DNA of 64,000 nt from contig NZ_BSUL01000001.1 in the NCBI RefSeq assembly GCF_030161575.1, positions 2,647,809-2,711,808 of the forward strand, read 5' to 3'. The notes beneath the pieces are model-generated. The model was not told the origin of the DNA and did no database searches. It saw nothing but the letters and a program-made list of their open reading frames with translations. The position numbers and the translations under genes were made by a program. The DNA is from Arenivirga flava. GTDB lineage: Bacteria; Actinomycetota; Actinomycetes; Actinomycetales; Microbacteriaceae. Below are positions 7,518 through 16,462 of the stretch, piece by piece. Numbering within the stretch: the stretch's first letter is position 1; each line of letters opens with the position of its first letter.

Positions 7518-8126
7518 CTACCCCCGCACGAGCAGCAGCACCGCCAGCGCGAGCATCGTCACCGCGATGAGCCCGTCGAGCACCCGCCACGCGCCGGGCC
7601 GCGCGAAGAAGCGCCCCAGGGCGCGCGCGCCGAAGCCGAGCAGCGCGAACCAGGCCAGGCTCGCCGCCGCCGCGCCCGCCGCGAAGAGCCAGCGCCCCGG
7701 GTCGCCGTGCGCGGCGCCGAGGCTGCCGAGCAGCAGCACCGTGTCGAGGTAGACGTGCGGGTTCAGCCAGGTGAGCGCGAGCATGGTGAGCGCCGCCACG
7801 CCGAGCCGGGTGCGCGGCTGCTCGCCCGGTAACAGCGCCTGCGGCCGCAGCGCGCGCCGGGCGGCCAGCAGCCCGTAGCCGACGAGGAACGCGGCGCCCG
7901 CCCAGCGCAGCACCTGCAGCGCCCAGGGCGCGGCGCTGACGAGCGCGCCGACGCCGAGCGCCCCGAGCACGATGAGCAGGGCGTCGCTGATCGCGCAGAT
8001 GAGCACGAGCGGCAGCACGTGCTCGCGGCGCAGGCCCTGCCGCAGCAGGTAGGCGTTCTGCGAGCCGATGGCGATGATGAGACCGGCGCCGCTGGCGAAG
8101 CCGGTGAGGATCGGGGTGATGGGCAC
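7518..8126 (-). CDS. LysE/ArgO-family basic amino-acid exporter
   Basis: The 202-residue protein has the LysE fold with about six membrane helices. The N-terminal family signature FASGAGLIIAIGSQNAYLLR is at residues 9-28, followed by CAISDALLIVLGALG. The conserved LTWLNPHVYLDTVLLLG segment is in the middle. LysE in Corynebacterium and ArgO in E. coli export lysine and arginine when their internal level is too high. It is divergent from an ArgP-like LysR regulator, the standard genetic arrangement, which strongly supports a basic amino-acid substrate. Confidence 0.88.
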   Translation of the reverse strand: MPITPILTGFASGAGLIIAIGSQNAYLLRQGLRREHVLPLVLICAISDALLIVLGALGVGALVSAAPWALQVLRWAGAAFLVGYGLLAARRALRPQALLPGEQPRTRLGVAALTMLALTWLNPHVYLDTVLLLGSLGAAHGDPGRWLFAAGAAAASLAWFALLGFGARALGRFFARPGAWRVLDGLIAVTMLALAVLLLVRG

Positions 8127-8161
8127 GGATCGAACCTAGGCAGCGAGCGGATGCCGGTCCA

Positions 8162-8187
8162 GCTAACGTTCCTTCATGAGCGTTAGC
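8162..8187. promoter_or_regulatory. Inverted repeat over the argP start (possible ArgP/LysG site)
   Basis: GCTAACG (8162-8168) and CGTTAGC (8181-8187) are exact complements 12 nt apart and straddle the argP ATG. The position between divergent lysE and argP fits an operator for the LysR-type regulator. No ribosome-binding site precedes the ATG, so the message may be leaderless and the site would then cover the promoter. Confidence 0.4.
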
Positions 8188-9062
8188 GATGCTTCATCGA
8201 CCGATCTGCCGCTCGAGCAGCTGCGCGCGATCGCCGCGGTGGTCGAGGCGGGCAGCTTCGAGGGTGCCGCACGCGCCCTGCGGCTCACCCCTCGGCGGTG
8301 AGCCAGCGCGTCAAAGCGATCGAGTCGCAGCTCGGCCGGGTGCTGCTGCGCCGCGGCAAGCCGGTCACGGCCACCGAGTCCGGGCAGGCGGTCGTGCGGC
8401 TCGCGCGCCAGGTCGAGCTGCTGCAGCGCGACGCGCGAGCGGCGCTGCAACCCGCCGAGGGCGAGCTCACGAGCATCGCGCTCGCGGTGAACGGCGACAG
8501 CCTGGCCACCTGGATCCTGCCGGCGCTCGCCCGGCTCAGCGCGGTGCATCCGCTCGTCTTCGACCTGCACCGGGAGGACCAGGCGCACTCCGCGGAGCTG
8601 CTGCGCCAGGGCGCCGTGATGGCCGCGGTCACCTCGGAGGCGGCGCCCGTGCAGGGCTGCGTCGTGACGCCGCTGGCCCGGATGCGCTACCGGCCGATGG
8701 CGACCGCGGCGTTCCGGCGGCGCTGGTTCCCGCACGGCGTCACGGCCGAGGCGATCTCAGCGGCCCCGGTGGTGGAGTTCGACCGCAAGGACGACCTGCA
8801 GCGCGACTTCGTGCGCTCGGTGCACCCCGGCGCCCGCCCGCCGCAGCACTTCGTGCCGGCGAGCGCCGAGTTCGCCGCTGCGGTGGCGCTGGGGCTCGGC
8901 TGGGGCATGGTGCCGGCGATGCAGGCCGAGGAGCACCCCGGGCTCGAGCCGCTCGCCGACGGGGTCGACGTGCCGCTCTACTGGCAGCAGTGGGCGCTCG
9001 ACTCGCCGGCGCTCGCCCTGGTCGCCGAGGCGCTGCGGGAGGCGGCGCGCTCGGTGCACTGA
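8176..9062 (+). CDS. argP: ArgP/LysG-type LysR regulator (frameshifted here)
   Basis: From the ATG, the helix-turn-helix opens MSVSDASSTDLPLEQLRAIA, continues to ALRLTPR, and hits a stop. One extra C in the CCCC run at 8288-8291 gives LRLTPSAVSQRVKAIESQLG, the conserved LysR recognition helix, and reads on to 9062 for 295 residues. The effector domain is typical of ArgP/LysG (LATWILPALARLSAVHPLVF, GLGWGMVPAMQAEEHPG). These proteins activate the divergent lysine/arginine exporter when basic amino acids accumulate. The break is in a homopolymer and looks like a sequence error. Confidence 0.8.
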
Positions 9063-9072
9063 GCGGAGACGA

Positions 9073-9108
9073 CGAAGCCGCCCCGAGCGGATGCGCGGGG
9101 CGGCTTCG
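9073..9108. terminator. Bidirectional terminator between argP and phoU
   Basis: CGAAGCCGCCCC and GGGGCGGCTTCG form a perfect 12-bp stem around a 12-nt loop between two convergent genes. Confidence 0.8.
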
Positions 9109-9117
9109 AGGAAGAGC

Positions 9118-9774
9118 TCAGTTGCCCTCTACCGGGATCCAGTCGCCGGTCTGCAGGTACTGCACCTTCTTGGCGATCGAGACCGCGTGGTCGGCGAAGC
9201 GCTCGTGGTACCGGCTGGCGAGCGTCGCGTCGACCGTGTCCTCGGCGCCTCCCTTCCAGGTCTCGCCGAGCACCTTGTCGAAGACGCTGAGGTGCAGGTC
9301 GTCGATGCGGTCGTCGTCGTTGCGGATCTCCTCGGCGATGCGCACGTCCTGGGTGCGCAGCAGCTCGGCGAGCTTCTTCGCGATCTGCACGTCGAGCTGG
9401 CCCATCTCGGCGAACGTCGAGCGCAGGCTCTTCGGCACCACCTTGTCCGGGAACCGGTAGCGCGCGAGCTGGGCGATGTGCGTGGCCATGTCGCCCATCC
9501 GCTCGAGGGAGGCGCTGACGCGCAGGGCGCTCACCACGACGCGCAGGTCGCGGGCGACCGGCGCCTGGCGGGCGAGGATGTTGATGGCCAGCTCGTCGAG
9601 CTCGACGGCCAGCTCGTCGATGGTCTTGTCGGAGGCGATCACACCCTCCGCGATGCTCACATCGGACTCGGTGAACGCGCGGGTCGCGCGCTCGATGGCC
9701 TCCGCGACGAGATTCGCGATCTCGACCAGACGCTCCTGGACCTCCTGCAGCTCCTGCTGGAACAACTCGCGCAT
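9118..9774 (-). CDS. phoU: PhoU, phosphate-signalling regulator
   Basis: The 218-residue, all-helical protein has two three-helix PhoU repeats. The metal-binding patterns are ASLERMGDMATHIAQLARY (E..D..H) in the first repeat and SRYHERFADHAVSIAKKV (E...D) in the second. PhoU links the phosphate transporter to the sensor kinase and keeps the Pho regulon off when phosphate is sufficient. I start it at the ATG at 9774, with GAGGCGGAG upstream; an upstream in-frame ATG at 9828 would add 18 unlikely residues. It is divergent from senX3-regX3, the system it is expected to control. Confidence 0.92.
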   Translation of the reverse strand: MRELFQQELQEVQERLVEIANLVAEAIERATRAFTESDVSIAEGVIASDKTIDELAVELDELAINILARQAPVARDLRVVVSALRVSASLERMGDMATHIAQLARYRFPDKVVPKSLRSTFAEMGQLDVQIAKKLAELLRTQDVRIAEEIRNDDDRIDDLHLSVFDKVLGETWKGGAEDTVDATLASRYHERFADHAVSIAKKVQYLQTGDWIPVEGN

Positions 9775-9938
9775 GGGCTCCGCCTCTTCACTCTTCGGGA
9801 TTCGGGTCGCCGTCGTCGGACGGCGCACCGCGAGCCATGCTCGTCAGCGCAGGTGAACGAACGATGACCCTTCGTCGAACAGCATCTAAAGTACCGTCGT
9901 CCGGTGGGCGAGTGGTTCGCGCCGCCCCGACGGGTTAC

Positions 9939-9944
9939 TACGCT
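9939..9944 (+). promoter_or_regulatory. Leaderless-type -10 (TACGCT) for senX3
   Basis: TACGCT lies 7 nt before the senX3 ATG, with no ribosome-binding site between. This matches the leaderless pattern seen at other genes here. Confidence 0.4.
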
Positions 9945-9951
9945 GAGCCTC

Positions 9952-11118
9952 ATGGATACGCCCTGGCTGGTCCCGGTGGCGCTGCTCTTCGGGGCGGTCG
10001 TCGGCGGTGGGCTCGTCGTCCTCCTGCGTGCGGCCGCGCACCGGGGCGAACGAGCCGTGAGCGTGGCGACGGCCGCCGTGCCCGACGGCGTCGACCAGGT
10101 CATCGAGATCCTCGAGACCGCCGGCGTCGTGCTCGACGGCTCGAACAACGTGCTGCGAGCCTCGCCCGGGGCGATGGCCTTCGGGCTCGTCTGGAACAAG
10201 GCCCTCGTGCATCCGGAGCTCGTCGATATCGTCGACCGGGTGCGCCGCACGGGCGAGCCGGTCGACGAGGAGCTCGAGCTGGCGCGGGGCCCGTTCGGCG
10301 ACGCGAGCGTCTACCTCGACGTGCGGGTGGCCATGCTGGGCTCGCGCTACGTGCTGCTGCTCGCCGACGACCGCACCGAGAGCTACCGGCTCGAGGAGGT
10401 GCGCCGGGATTTCGTGGCGAACATCAGCCACGAGCTCAAGACCCCGATCGGGTCGATCGGGCTGCTGGCCGAGGCGCTCGAGAGCGCCTCCGACGAGCCC
10501 GAGCAGGTCAAGCGCTTCGCCAAGCGGATGCGCAAGGAGGCCGAGCGTCTCGGTCGCCTCACGCAGGAGATCATCGAGCTCTCCCGCCTGCAGGCCAGCG
10601 ACTCCCTCGACCACCCCGAGCCCGTCGCGCTGGACGGCGTGATCACCGCGGCGGTCGATCAGAACCGGGTGATCGCCGAGTCGCGGCGCATCCAGATCGT
10701 CTCGGGCGGCGACGACGGCGCAGTCGTGCTCGGCGATGCCCCGATGCTCACGATGGCCGTGCACAACCTCGTCAGCAACGCCATCAACTACTCGCCCGAG
10801 GGCACCCGCGTCGGCATCGGCGTGCACTCCCGAGACGGCATCGCCGAGATCGCGGTGACCGACCAGGGCATGGGCATCCCGGAGGAGGACCTCGACCGCG
10901 TCTTCGAGCGCTTCTTCCGCGTCGATCCGTCCCGGGCCCGCGACACCGGGGGCACGGGTCTCGGGCTCGCGATCGTCAAGCACGTCGTGCAGAACCACGG
11001 TGGCGACATCCGCGTCTGGTCCAAGGCCGGCAGCGGCTCGACCTTCACCATCCGCCTCCCCGAGGCCTCCCACGCGAGCGCGCCCGCGCTCGCCGCGACA
11101 TCAGGAGAACAGCTGTGA
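9952..11118 (+). CDS. senX3: SenX3, phosphate-responsive sensor histidine kinase
   Basis: The 388-residue kinase has one N-terminal membrane helix (residues 6-26) and a PAS-like middle (about 48-140, VIEILETAGVVLDGSNNVLR). The dimerisation/phosphoacceptor box is FVANISHELKTPIGSIG (His160). The HATPase domain has LVSNAINYSPEG, VTDQGMGIPEEDLDRVFERF and TGGTGLGLAIVKHV. The short sensor with one span and a PAS domain is typical of SenX3, which reads phosphate status through PhoU and the Pst transporter. Its stop overlaps the regX3 start (GTGA). Confidence 0.9.
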   Translation: MDTPWLVPVALLFGAVVGGGLVVLLRAAAHRGERAVSVATAAVPDGVDQVIEILETAGVVLDGSNNVLRASPGAMAFGLVWNKALVHPELVDIVDRVRRTGEPVDEELELARGPFGDASVYLDVRVAMLGSRYVLLLADDRTESYRLEEVRRDFVANISHELKTPIGSIGLLAEALESASDEPEQVKRFAKRMRKEAERLGRLTQEIIELSRLQASDSLDHPEPVALDGVITAAVDQNRVIAESRRIQIVSGGDDGAVVLGDAPMLTMAVHNLVSNAINYSPEGTRVGIGVHSRDGIAEIAVTDQGMGIPEEDLDRVFERFFRVDPSRARDTGGTGLGLAIVKHVVQNHGGDIRVWSKAGSGSTFTIRLPEASHASAPALAATSGEQL

Positions 11119-11795
11119 CCCGCATCCTCATCGTCGAAGACGAATCGTCGCTCAGCGAGCCCCTGGCGTTCCTGCTGGGCCGCGAGGGCTACGAGGTGAC
11201 CGTGGCCGCCGACGGTCACGCCGCGCTCGCCGAGTTCGAGCGCCAGAGCGCCGACCTGGTGCTCCTCGACCTCATGCTGCCCGGCATCCCGGGCACCGAG
11301 GTGTGCCGCGAGCTGCGCACGCGCAGCTCGGTGCCGATCATCATGCTGACCGCGAAGGACAGCGAGGTCGACATCGTCGTGGGGCTCGAGCTGGGTGCCG
11401 ACGACTACGTGACCAAGCCGTACTCGACCCGCGAGCTGCTGGCCCGCATCCGCGCCGTGCTGCGCCGCCGGGTGGAGGACCTCGACGACGACGAAGCGAT
11501 CCTGCAGGCCGGCTCGGTGACCATGGACGTCGAGCGGCACACCGTGGCGGTCGACGGCAAGGAGGTGGCGATGCCCCTGAAGGAGTTCGAGCTGCTCGAG
11601 ATGCTGCTGCGCAACGCCGGTCGCGTGCTCACCCGCGGCCAGCTCATCGACCGGGTCTGGGGCGCCGACTACTTCGGCGACACGAAGACCCTCGACGTGC
11701 ACATCAAGCGCATCCGCTCGAAGATCGAGAAGGTGCCCGGCGAGCCTGTCATGCTCGTGACCGTGCGCGGCCTCGGCTACCGCTTCGAGGCGTGA
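11115..11795 (+). CDS. regX3: RegX3, OmpR-family response regulator
   Basis: This 226-residue protein starts at a GTG that overlaps the senX3 stop, with AGGAGAA upstream. The receiver has the acidic pocket EDE, the phosphoacceptor D52 in VLLDLMLPGIPG, and K in DDYVTKPYSTRELLARI. The winged helix has PLKEFELLEMLLRNAGRVLT, VWGADYFGDTKTLDVHIKRI and RGLGYRFE. Phosphorylated RegX3 activates phosphate-starvation genes such as pst and phoA. Gene order with senX3 and nearby phoU confirms the assignment. Confidence 0.93.
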   Translation: MTRILIVEDESSLSEPLAFLLGREGYEVTVAADGHAALAEFERQSADLVLLDLMLPGIPGTEVCRELRTRSSVPIIMLTAKDSEVDIVVGLELGADDYVTKPYSTRELLARIRAVLRRRVEDLDDDEAILQAGSVTMDVERHTVAVDGKEVAMPLKEFELLEMLLRNAGRVLTRGQLIDRVWGADYFGDTKTLDVHIKRIRSKIEKVPGEPVMLVTVRGLGYRFEA

Positions 11796-11881
11796 CGCCC
11801 TGACCCTCCGTTGCGGGGCAGCTGAGTCGGGAACCTTCTCGATATCCTGCATGCCCGACAGCTGACGGAGGAGGGGAGCGG

Positions 11882-11959
11882 ATGGCGCGATCGCCGCGAT
11901 CCACGCCGCCCCGGATCGCCGCCGCTCGCCTCCGCCCGCGGGCCCCGCTCGAGCCGTGA
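11882..11959 (+). CDS. 25-residue Arg/Pro-rich leader ORF, or misframed N-terminus
   Basis: A very strong ribosome-binding site (GGAGGAGGGGA, 11868-11878) precedes an ATG that opens MARSPRSTPPRIAAARLRPR and stops in the GTGA overlap with the next gene. The hydrolase GTG itself has no such site. So this is either a leader peptide that couples translation, or the true N-terminus of the hydrolase split by another single-base deletion; the frame change has the same direction as the other breaks in this window. A basic cytoplasmic start before the membrane helix would fit the latter. Confidence 0.4.
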   Translation: MARSPRSTPPRIAAARLRPRAPLEP

Positions 11960-13206
11960 CCGCGATCGCCGTCGCCGTCGCGGACCGTCGGGCCCCCTCG
12001 CGGCTGGTCCTCATGCTGCTGGTGGTCGCCCTCGTGGCCGGACTTGCCGGCCTGCTGCCCGAGCGCTTCGCCGGCGCTGCCGGGGTCGTGGGCTCGGTCG
12101 TGGCGGAGCTGGGGCGGCAGATGGCCGCCGTGCGACCGCCGACGCCGGCCCGGCTGCCCGCATCGGCGGCGCCGGAGGAGCTCATCCGGGCGCTCGACGC
12201 CGGGGCCGCCCCCGTCGCGGCCGAGGCCGCCGCGTACTGGGCGGGGCTCGCCGAGGAGGAGCGGGCCGTGCTGCTCGAGCGGATCCCGGGCGCCATCGGC
12301 CGTCTCGAGGGCATCGGCTACGGCGCCCGGGACGCCGGCAACCGCGCGGCGCTCGCCGGAGTGCTGGCCGGGCCGTCCGCAGGCACGGCGACCATGACGA
12401 CGGCGAAGGCCGTGACCGAGGTGCTCGACGACGTGGAGGCTCGCGGGCTGACCGCCCAGCTGGTCTCCTTCGACGACTCCGAGGCGCTGGACGCCCGCGC
12501 CGCGATCGCGATCGGCGACCTCGACACCGCGGACTCGATCGCCTTCCTCGTGCCGGGCATGGACTACACGGTGGGACGGGATCTCGACACGCTGACCGAG
12601 GCCGCGCTCAACCTCTACGACGCGCAGACCGATCGGCTCCTGGCGCGGGGCTCCACCGCCTCGCACGCCGTCGTCTCCTGGCTGGGCTACCGCACGCCGG
12701 CCGCGGCACCCAGCATCGAAGTGCTGCTCGAGGATCGGGCCGTGGCCGGCGGGGCGCTGCTCGCGGCGGCCCTGGAGGGCGTGCGCGCGGTGCGCGGTGA
12801 CGCGGCGGAGCTCGCGGTCGTGGCGCACTCCTACGGCACCCGTGTGGCCACCTACGCGCTCTCCGACGGCGCGACGGCGGATGCACTGGTGCTGATCGCC
12901 TCGCCGGGCGTGGCGGAGGAAGTCCGCTCGGTCGCGCAGCTCGACGTGCCGGCGGATCGCGTGTGGGCCGCCACGGCGCAGGAGGACGGCCCGGCCCGGC
13001 TCGGACTGGGCCTCGGCGCGCTCTTCGGCGGCAACGCCGACCCCGTGGCCGCAGCCTTCGGCGCGCAGGTGTTCGGGCAGTCGTTCGGCGCGGACTACGA
13101 CCACGGCCTGCTCGAGGTGGAGCTGACGGACGGCGTCCGGGTCGGCTACCTCGACCAGGCCACGGAGTCGCTGCGCGAGATCGCGGAGCTCGCGCTGGCG
13201 GCCTGA
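11956..13206 (+). CDS. Membrane-anchored alpha/beta hydrolase (DUF1023-like)
   Basis: The 416-residue protein has an N-terminal membrane helix (residues 16-37) followed by an Ala-rich linker. The C-terminal half is an alpha/beta hydrolase of the DUF1023 type. It has AIAFLVPGMDYTVG before the core, and the nucleophile elbow AVVAHSYGTRVATYAL places the catalytic Ser near residue 292. A late His in ADYDHGLLEVE could complete the triad. Proteins of this family are common in actinobacteria and are often exported or membrane-bound; their substrates are mostly unknown. It follows regX3 after 160 nt and may belong to a separate transcript. The start is uncertain (see the leader ORF). Confidence 0.65.
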   Translation: MTAIAVAVADRRAPSRLVLMLLVVALVAGLAGLLPERFAGAAGVVGSVVAELGRQMAAVRPPTPARLPASAAPEELIRALDAGAAPVAAEAAAYWAGLAEEERAVLLERIPGAIGRLEGIGYGARDAGNRAALAGVLAGPSAGTATMTTAKAVTEVLDDVEARGLTAQLVSFDDSEALDARAAIAIGDLDTADSIAFLVPGMDYTVGRDLDTLTEAALNLYDAQTDRLLARGSTASHAVVSWLGYRTPAAAPSIEVLLEDRAVAGGALLAAALEGVRAVRGDAAELAVVAHSYGTRVATYALSDGATADALVLIASPGVAEEVRSVAQLDVPADRVWAATAQEDGPARLGLGLGALFGGNADPVAAAFGAQVFGQSFGADYDHGLLEVELTDGVRVGYLDQATESLREIAELALAA

Positions 13207-13225
13207 GCCGGCACCTGAGCCGGGA

Positions 13226-14539
13226 TCAGGCGAGCGCCGCGGCCGCCGCCTTCGCTGCAGCCGGCGCCGCCTCGAGGATGCGCCCGATGGCCCGCTCGTC
13301 GTGCGCGGCCGAGACGAACCAGGCTTCGAACACGCTCGGCGGCAGGTGCACGCCGGCGTCCAGGAACGCGTGGAACAGGGCGGGGTACGCCTCCTGCCGC
13401 TGCTGCTTGACCGTCGCGTAGTCGAGCGGGGCACGGTCGGCGAAGGCGAAGGAGAACAGCGTGCCGGCCCACTGCACGGTGTGGGGCACGCCCTCGGCGC
13501 TCAGCGCCGCGGACACGCCCTCGGCGACCGCGCGGGCCGTCCGGTCGAGCGCCTCGTAGACGTCCGCATCCGCCAGCCGCAGCGTGGTGAGGCCGGCCGC
13601 CACGGCGACCGGGTTCCCGCTCAGCGTGCCGGCCTGGTAGACGGGGCCGAGCGGCGCGAGCAGGTCCATCAGCTCGGCGCGACCGGCGAGGGCCGCGACC
13701 GGCAGCCCGCCGCCGACGACCTTGCCGAAGGTGACGAGGTCGGGGGAGTAGTCGGCCTCGAGGCCCCAGTAGCCGGCGGGGCCCGCGCGGAAGCCGGTGA
13801 GCACCTCGTCGACGATCAGCAGGGCGCCGTGCTCGTGCGCGAGGCGGCCGAGGGCGGCGTTGAAGCCGGGCAGCGGGGGCACGACGCCCATGTTCGCGGC
13901 GGCGGACTCGACGATGACGGCGGCGATCTCGTCGCCGCGCGCCGCGAAGAGCGTCTCGACCGCGACCGGGTCGTTGTAGGGCAGCACGATGGTCTGCGCG
14001 GCGACCTCGGGCGTCACACCCGCGGAGCCGGGCATCGCCTGCGTGGCCAGGCCCGAGCCGGCCTCGGCGAGCAGGCCGTCGGAGTGCCCGTGGTAGTGAC
14101 CGGCGAACTTGACGAGCAGGCTGCGGCCGGTCGCCCCGCGGGCGAGGCGGATGGCGGTCATGGTCGCCTCGGTGCCGGTCGAGAGCAGGCGCACCCGCTC
14201 GATCGGCGCGAGGCCGTCGACCGCGAACCGCGAGCGGATGAGCTCCGCCAGCTCCACCTCGGCCTCGGTGGGCGCGCCGAAGGAGAGGCCCCGCGTCGCG
14301 GCCTCCTGCACGGCGGCGACGACCTCGGGGTGCGCGTGGCCCAGGATGGCGGGACCCCACGAGCCGACCAGGTCCGCGTACTCGTTGCCGTCCGAGTCCG
14401 TGATCCAGGCGCCCTTCGCCGAGCGGATGAAGGCGGGCGTGCCGCCGACGGAACCGAACGCCCGCACGGGCGAGTTCACGCCACCGGGGATGACGCCGCG
14501 TGCGCGGCGGTAGAGGCCCTCGTTGACCGTGGACTTCAT
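13226..14539 (-). CDS. hemL: Glutamate-1-semialdehyde 2,1-aminomutase
   Basis: The 437-residue PLP enzyme converts glutamate-1-semialdehyde to 5-aminolevulinate, the second step of the C5 haem pathway. Motifs are [15 protein letters not shown] near the start, [18 protein letters not shown], and [12 protein letters not shown]. The PLP lysine is in [15 protein letters not shown] (K273). It is the last gene of a seven-gene haem operon, and its start overlaps the hemB stop by 4 nt (ATGA). Length and motifs are normal. Confidence 0.95.
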   Translation of the reverse strand: MKSTVNEGLYRRARGVIPGGVNSPVRAFGSVGGTPAFIRSAKGAWITDSDGNEYADLVGSWGPAILGHAHPEVVAAVQEAATRGLSFGAPTEAEVELAELIRSRFAVDGLAPIERVRLLSTGTEATMTAIRLARGATGRSLLVKFAGHYHGHSDGLLAEAGSGLATQAMPGSAGVTPEVAAQTIVLPYNDPVAVETLFAARGDEIAAVIVESAAANMGVVPPLPGFNAALGRLAHEHGALLIVDEVLTGFRAGPAGYWGLEADYSPDLVTFGKVVGGGLPVAALAGRAELMDLLAPLGPVYQAGTLSGNPVAVAAGLTTLRLADADVYEALDRTARAVAEGVSAALSAEGVPHTVQWAGTLFSFAFADRAPLDYATVKQQRQEAYPALFHAFLDAGVHLPPSVFEAWFVSAAHDERAIGRILEAAPAAAKAAAAALA

Positions 14540-15519
14540 CCGTCCTCCTTGATCCAGTTCGCGGCCTCGACCGCGTGGTAGGTGAGGATCGCGTCGGCAC
14601 CGGCCCGACGGATCGCGGTGAGCGACTCGAGCACCGCGCGGCGCCGGTCGATCCAGCCGTTGCCGGCGGCGGCCTCGAGCATCGCGTACTCGCCGCTCAC
14701 CTGGTACGCCCAGACGGGCACGCGGGCGGCCGCGGCGATCTCGGCGAGCACGTCGAGGTAGAAGGTGGCCGGCTTGACCATGACGATGTCGGCGGCCTCG
14801 AGCTCGTCGAGCTCGGCCTCGCGCAGCCCCTCGCGGCCGTTGCCGGGGTCGAGCTGGTAGGTGCGGCGGTCGCCCTGCAGCTGCGAGTCGACGGCCTCGC
14901 GGAACGGCCCGTAGAGCGCGGTCGCGTACTTGGCCGAGTAGGCCAGCAGGGCCACGTCGGCGAAACCGTGCGCGTCCAGCGCCTCGCGCACCGCGGCGGT
15001 CTGGCCGTCCATCATGCCGCTGAGGCCGAGCAGCGGGGCGCCGGCCTCGGCCTGGGCGACGGCCATGCGCTGGTACTGCATGAGCGTCGCGTCGTTGTCG
15101 ACCCGGCCGTGCACGTCCAGCACGCCGCAGTGGCCGTGGTCGGTGAACTCGTCGAGGCAGAGGTCGGCCTGCACGACGAGCGCGTCGCCGACCTCCTCCT
15201 GCGCGATGCGGATCGCCCGGTTGAGCACGCCCTCCGGGTCGATCGCGCCGGAGCCCTGCGCGTCGCGCTCCGCGGGCACGCCGAAGAGCATCACGCCGCC
15301 GACGCCGGCGCCCGCCGCGCGCTGCAGCGCGGCGCGGAACGACGCCTCCGAGTGCTGCACGACGCCCGGCATCGACGAGATCGGCTGCGGATCGCGCAGA
15401 CCCTCGCGCAGGAACATCGGCAGCACGAGCTGGGCGGGGTGCACCCGCGTCTCGCGCACGAGCCGCCGCATCGCCGGCGACGTGCGCAGGCGGCGGGGAC
15501 GGATGGTCGGTGCGGTCAT
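14536..15519 (-). CDS. hemB: Porphobilinogen synthase
   Basis: The 327-residue enzyme condenses two 5-aminolevulinates to porphobilinogen. Both Schiff-base lysines are present, in [20 protein letters not shown] and [15 protein letters not shown]. The metal loop reads [18 protein letters not shown]. It keeps two of the three zinc cysteines and has Asp in the middle position, a mixed form between zinc and magnesium types. It lies between hemC (16-nt gap) and hemL (4-nt overlap). Confidence 0.95.
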   Translation of the reverse strand: MTAPTIRPRRLRTSPAMRRLVRETRVHPAQLVLPMFLREGLRDPQPISSMPGVVQHSEASFRAALQRAAGAGVGGVMLFGVPAERDAQGSGAIDPEGVLNRAIRIAQEEVGDALVVQADLCLDEFTDHGHCGVLDVHGRVDNDATLMQYQRMAVAQAEAGAPLLGLSGMMDGQTAAVREALDAHGFADVALLAYSAKYATALYGPFREAVDSQLQGDRRTYQLDPGNGREGLREAELDELEAADIVMVKPATFYLDVLAEIAAAARVPVWAYQVSGEYAMLEAAAGNGWIDRRRAVLESLTAIRRAGADAILTYHAVEAANWIKEDG

Positions 15520-15535
15520 GCTGCGCTCCGTTTCG

Positions 15536-16462
15536 TCAGTCGCCGAGCGGCGCGATGTCGCGCGCGCCGTTCGCGAGCAGCTCGTCGGCCGCCCGCTCCG
15601 CGATCTCGATCGCGGGGTGCTCGGAGTCGGCGACGTACTGCGCGTGCGAGGCGGTCAGCTGCTCGCTGCCGTCCACGGCGTAGACGCGCGCCGAGAGGAA
15701 GATGAGGCCGTCGTCGAGGAAGGCGGTGGCGGCGACCGGCGCGGCGCATCCGGCCTCGAGGCGCGCGAGCACGGTGCGCTCGGCCTCGACGGCGAGGCGC
15801 GTCGAGAAGTGGTCCAGGCCCTTGAGGGCCGTGCGCAGCGCGCCCCTGGCGCCCTCGCGCACCTCGATGGCGAGCGCGCCCTGGCCGGGGGCGGTGGGCC
15901 ACGGGCCGAGCTCGAGCAGCTCGGTCGCCGACTCGAGGCGGCCGAGGCGTCCGAGTCCCGCGGCAGCGAGCACCACGGCGTCGAGGTCCGCGTCCGGTCC
16001 CTGCGCACGGGCGAGCCGGGTGTCGATGTTGCCGCGGATGTCCACGACCTCGAGGTCGGGGCGGGCCTTGCGCAGCTGCGCCACCCGGCGCGGCGAGCCG
16101 GTGCCGACCCTCGCGCCCTCGGGCAGCGTCTCGAGCGTCAGGCCGTCGCGGGCGCAGAGCGCATCGCGCGCATCCGCCCGCTTCGGCACGGCGCCGATCT
16201 CGAGGCCGGGGTGCGGTGCGGTCGGCAGGTCCTTGAGCGAGTGCACGACGACGTCGCACTCCTCGGCCAGCAGCGCATCGCGCAGGGCCGAGGCGAAGAC
16301 GCCGGTGCCGCCGAGGCTCGACAGCGAGGCGCGGCTCGTGTCGCCCTCGGTCACGACGCGCACGATCTCGATCTCCTCGCCGGTGCGGGCGGCGATCGAG
16401 TCGGCGATGGTCTGGGTCTGGGCGAGCGCGAGCGCGCTGCCGCGGGTGCCGACGCGGATCAC
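15536..16462 (-). CDS. hemC: Hydroxymethylbilane synthase (porphobilinogen deaminase)
   Basis: The 308-residue enzyme polymerises four porphobilinogens on its dipyrromethane cofactor. The N-terminal [19 protein letters not shown] fixes the GTG start, which overlaps the hemH stop by 4 nt. [16 protein letters not shown] holds the substrate-binding Lys/Asp region, and the cofactor-attachment Cys is in [15 protein letters not shown]. Further upstream reading would add 22 Arg/Gly-rich residues lying inside hemH and is not supported. Confidence 0.94.
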   Translation of the reverse strand: MIRVGTRGSALALAQTQTIADSIAARTGEEIEIVRVVTEGDTSRASLSSLGGTGVFASALRDALLAEECDVVVHSLKDLPTAPHPGLEIGAVPKRADARDALCARDGLTLETLPEGARVGTGSPRRVAQLRKARPDLEVVDIRGNIDTRLARAQGPDADLDAVVLAAAGLGRLGRLESATELLELGPWPTAPGQGALAIEVREGARGALRTALKGLDHFSTRLAVEAERTVLARLEAGCAAPVAATAFLDDGLIFLSARVYAVDGSEQLTASHAQYVADSEHPAIEIAERAADELLANGARDIAPLGD

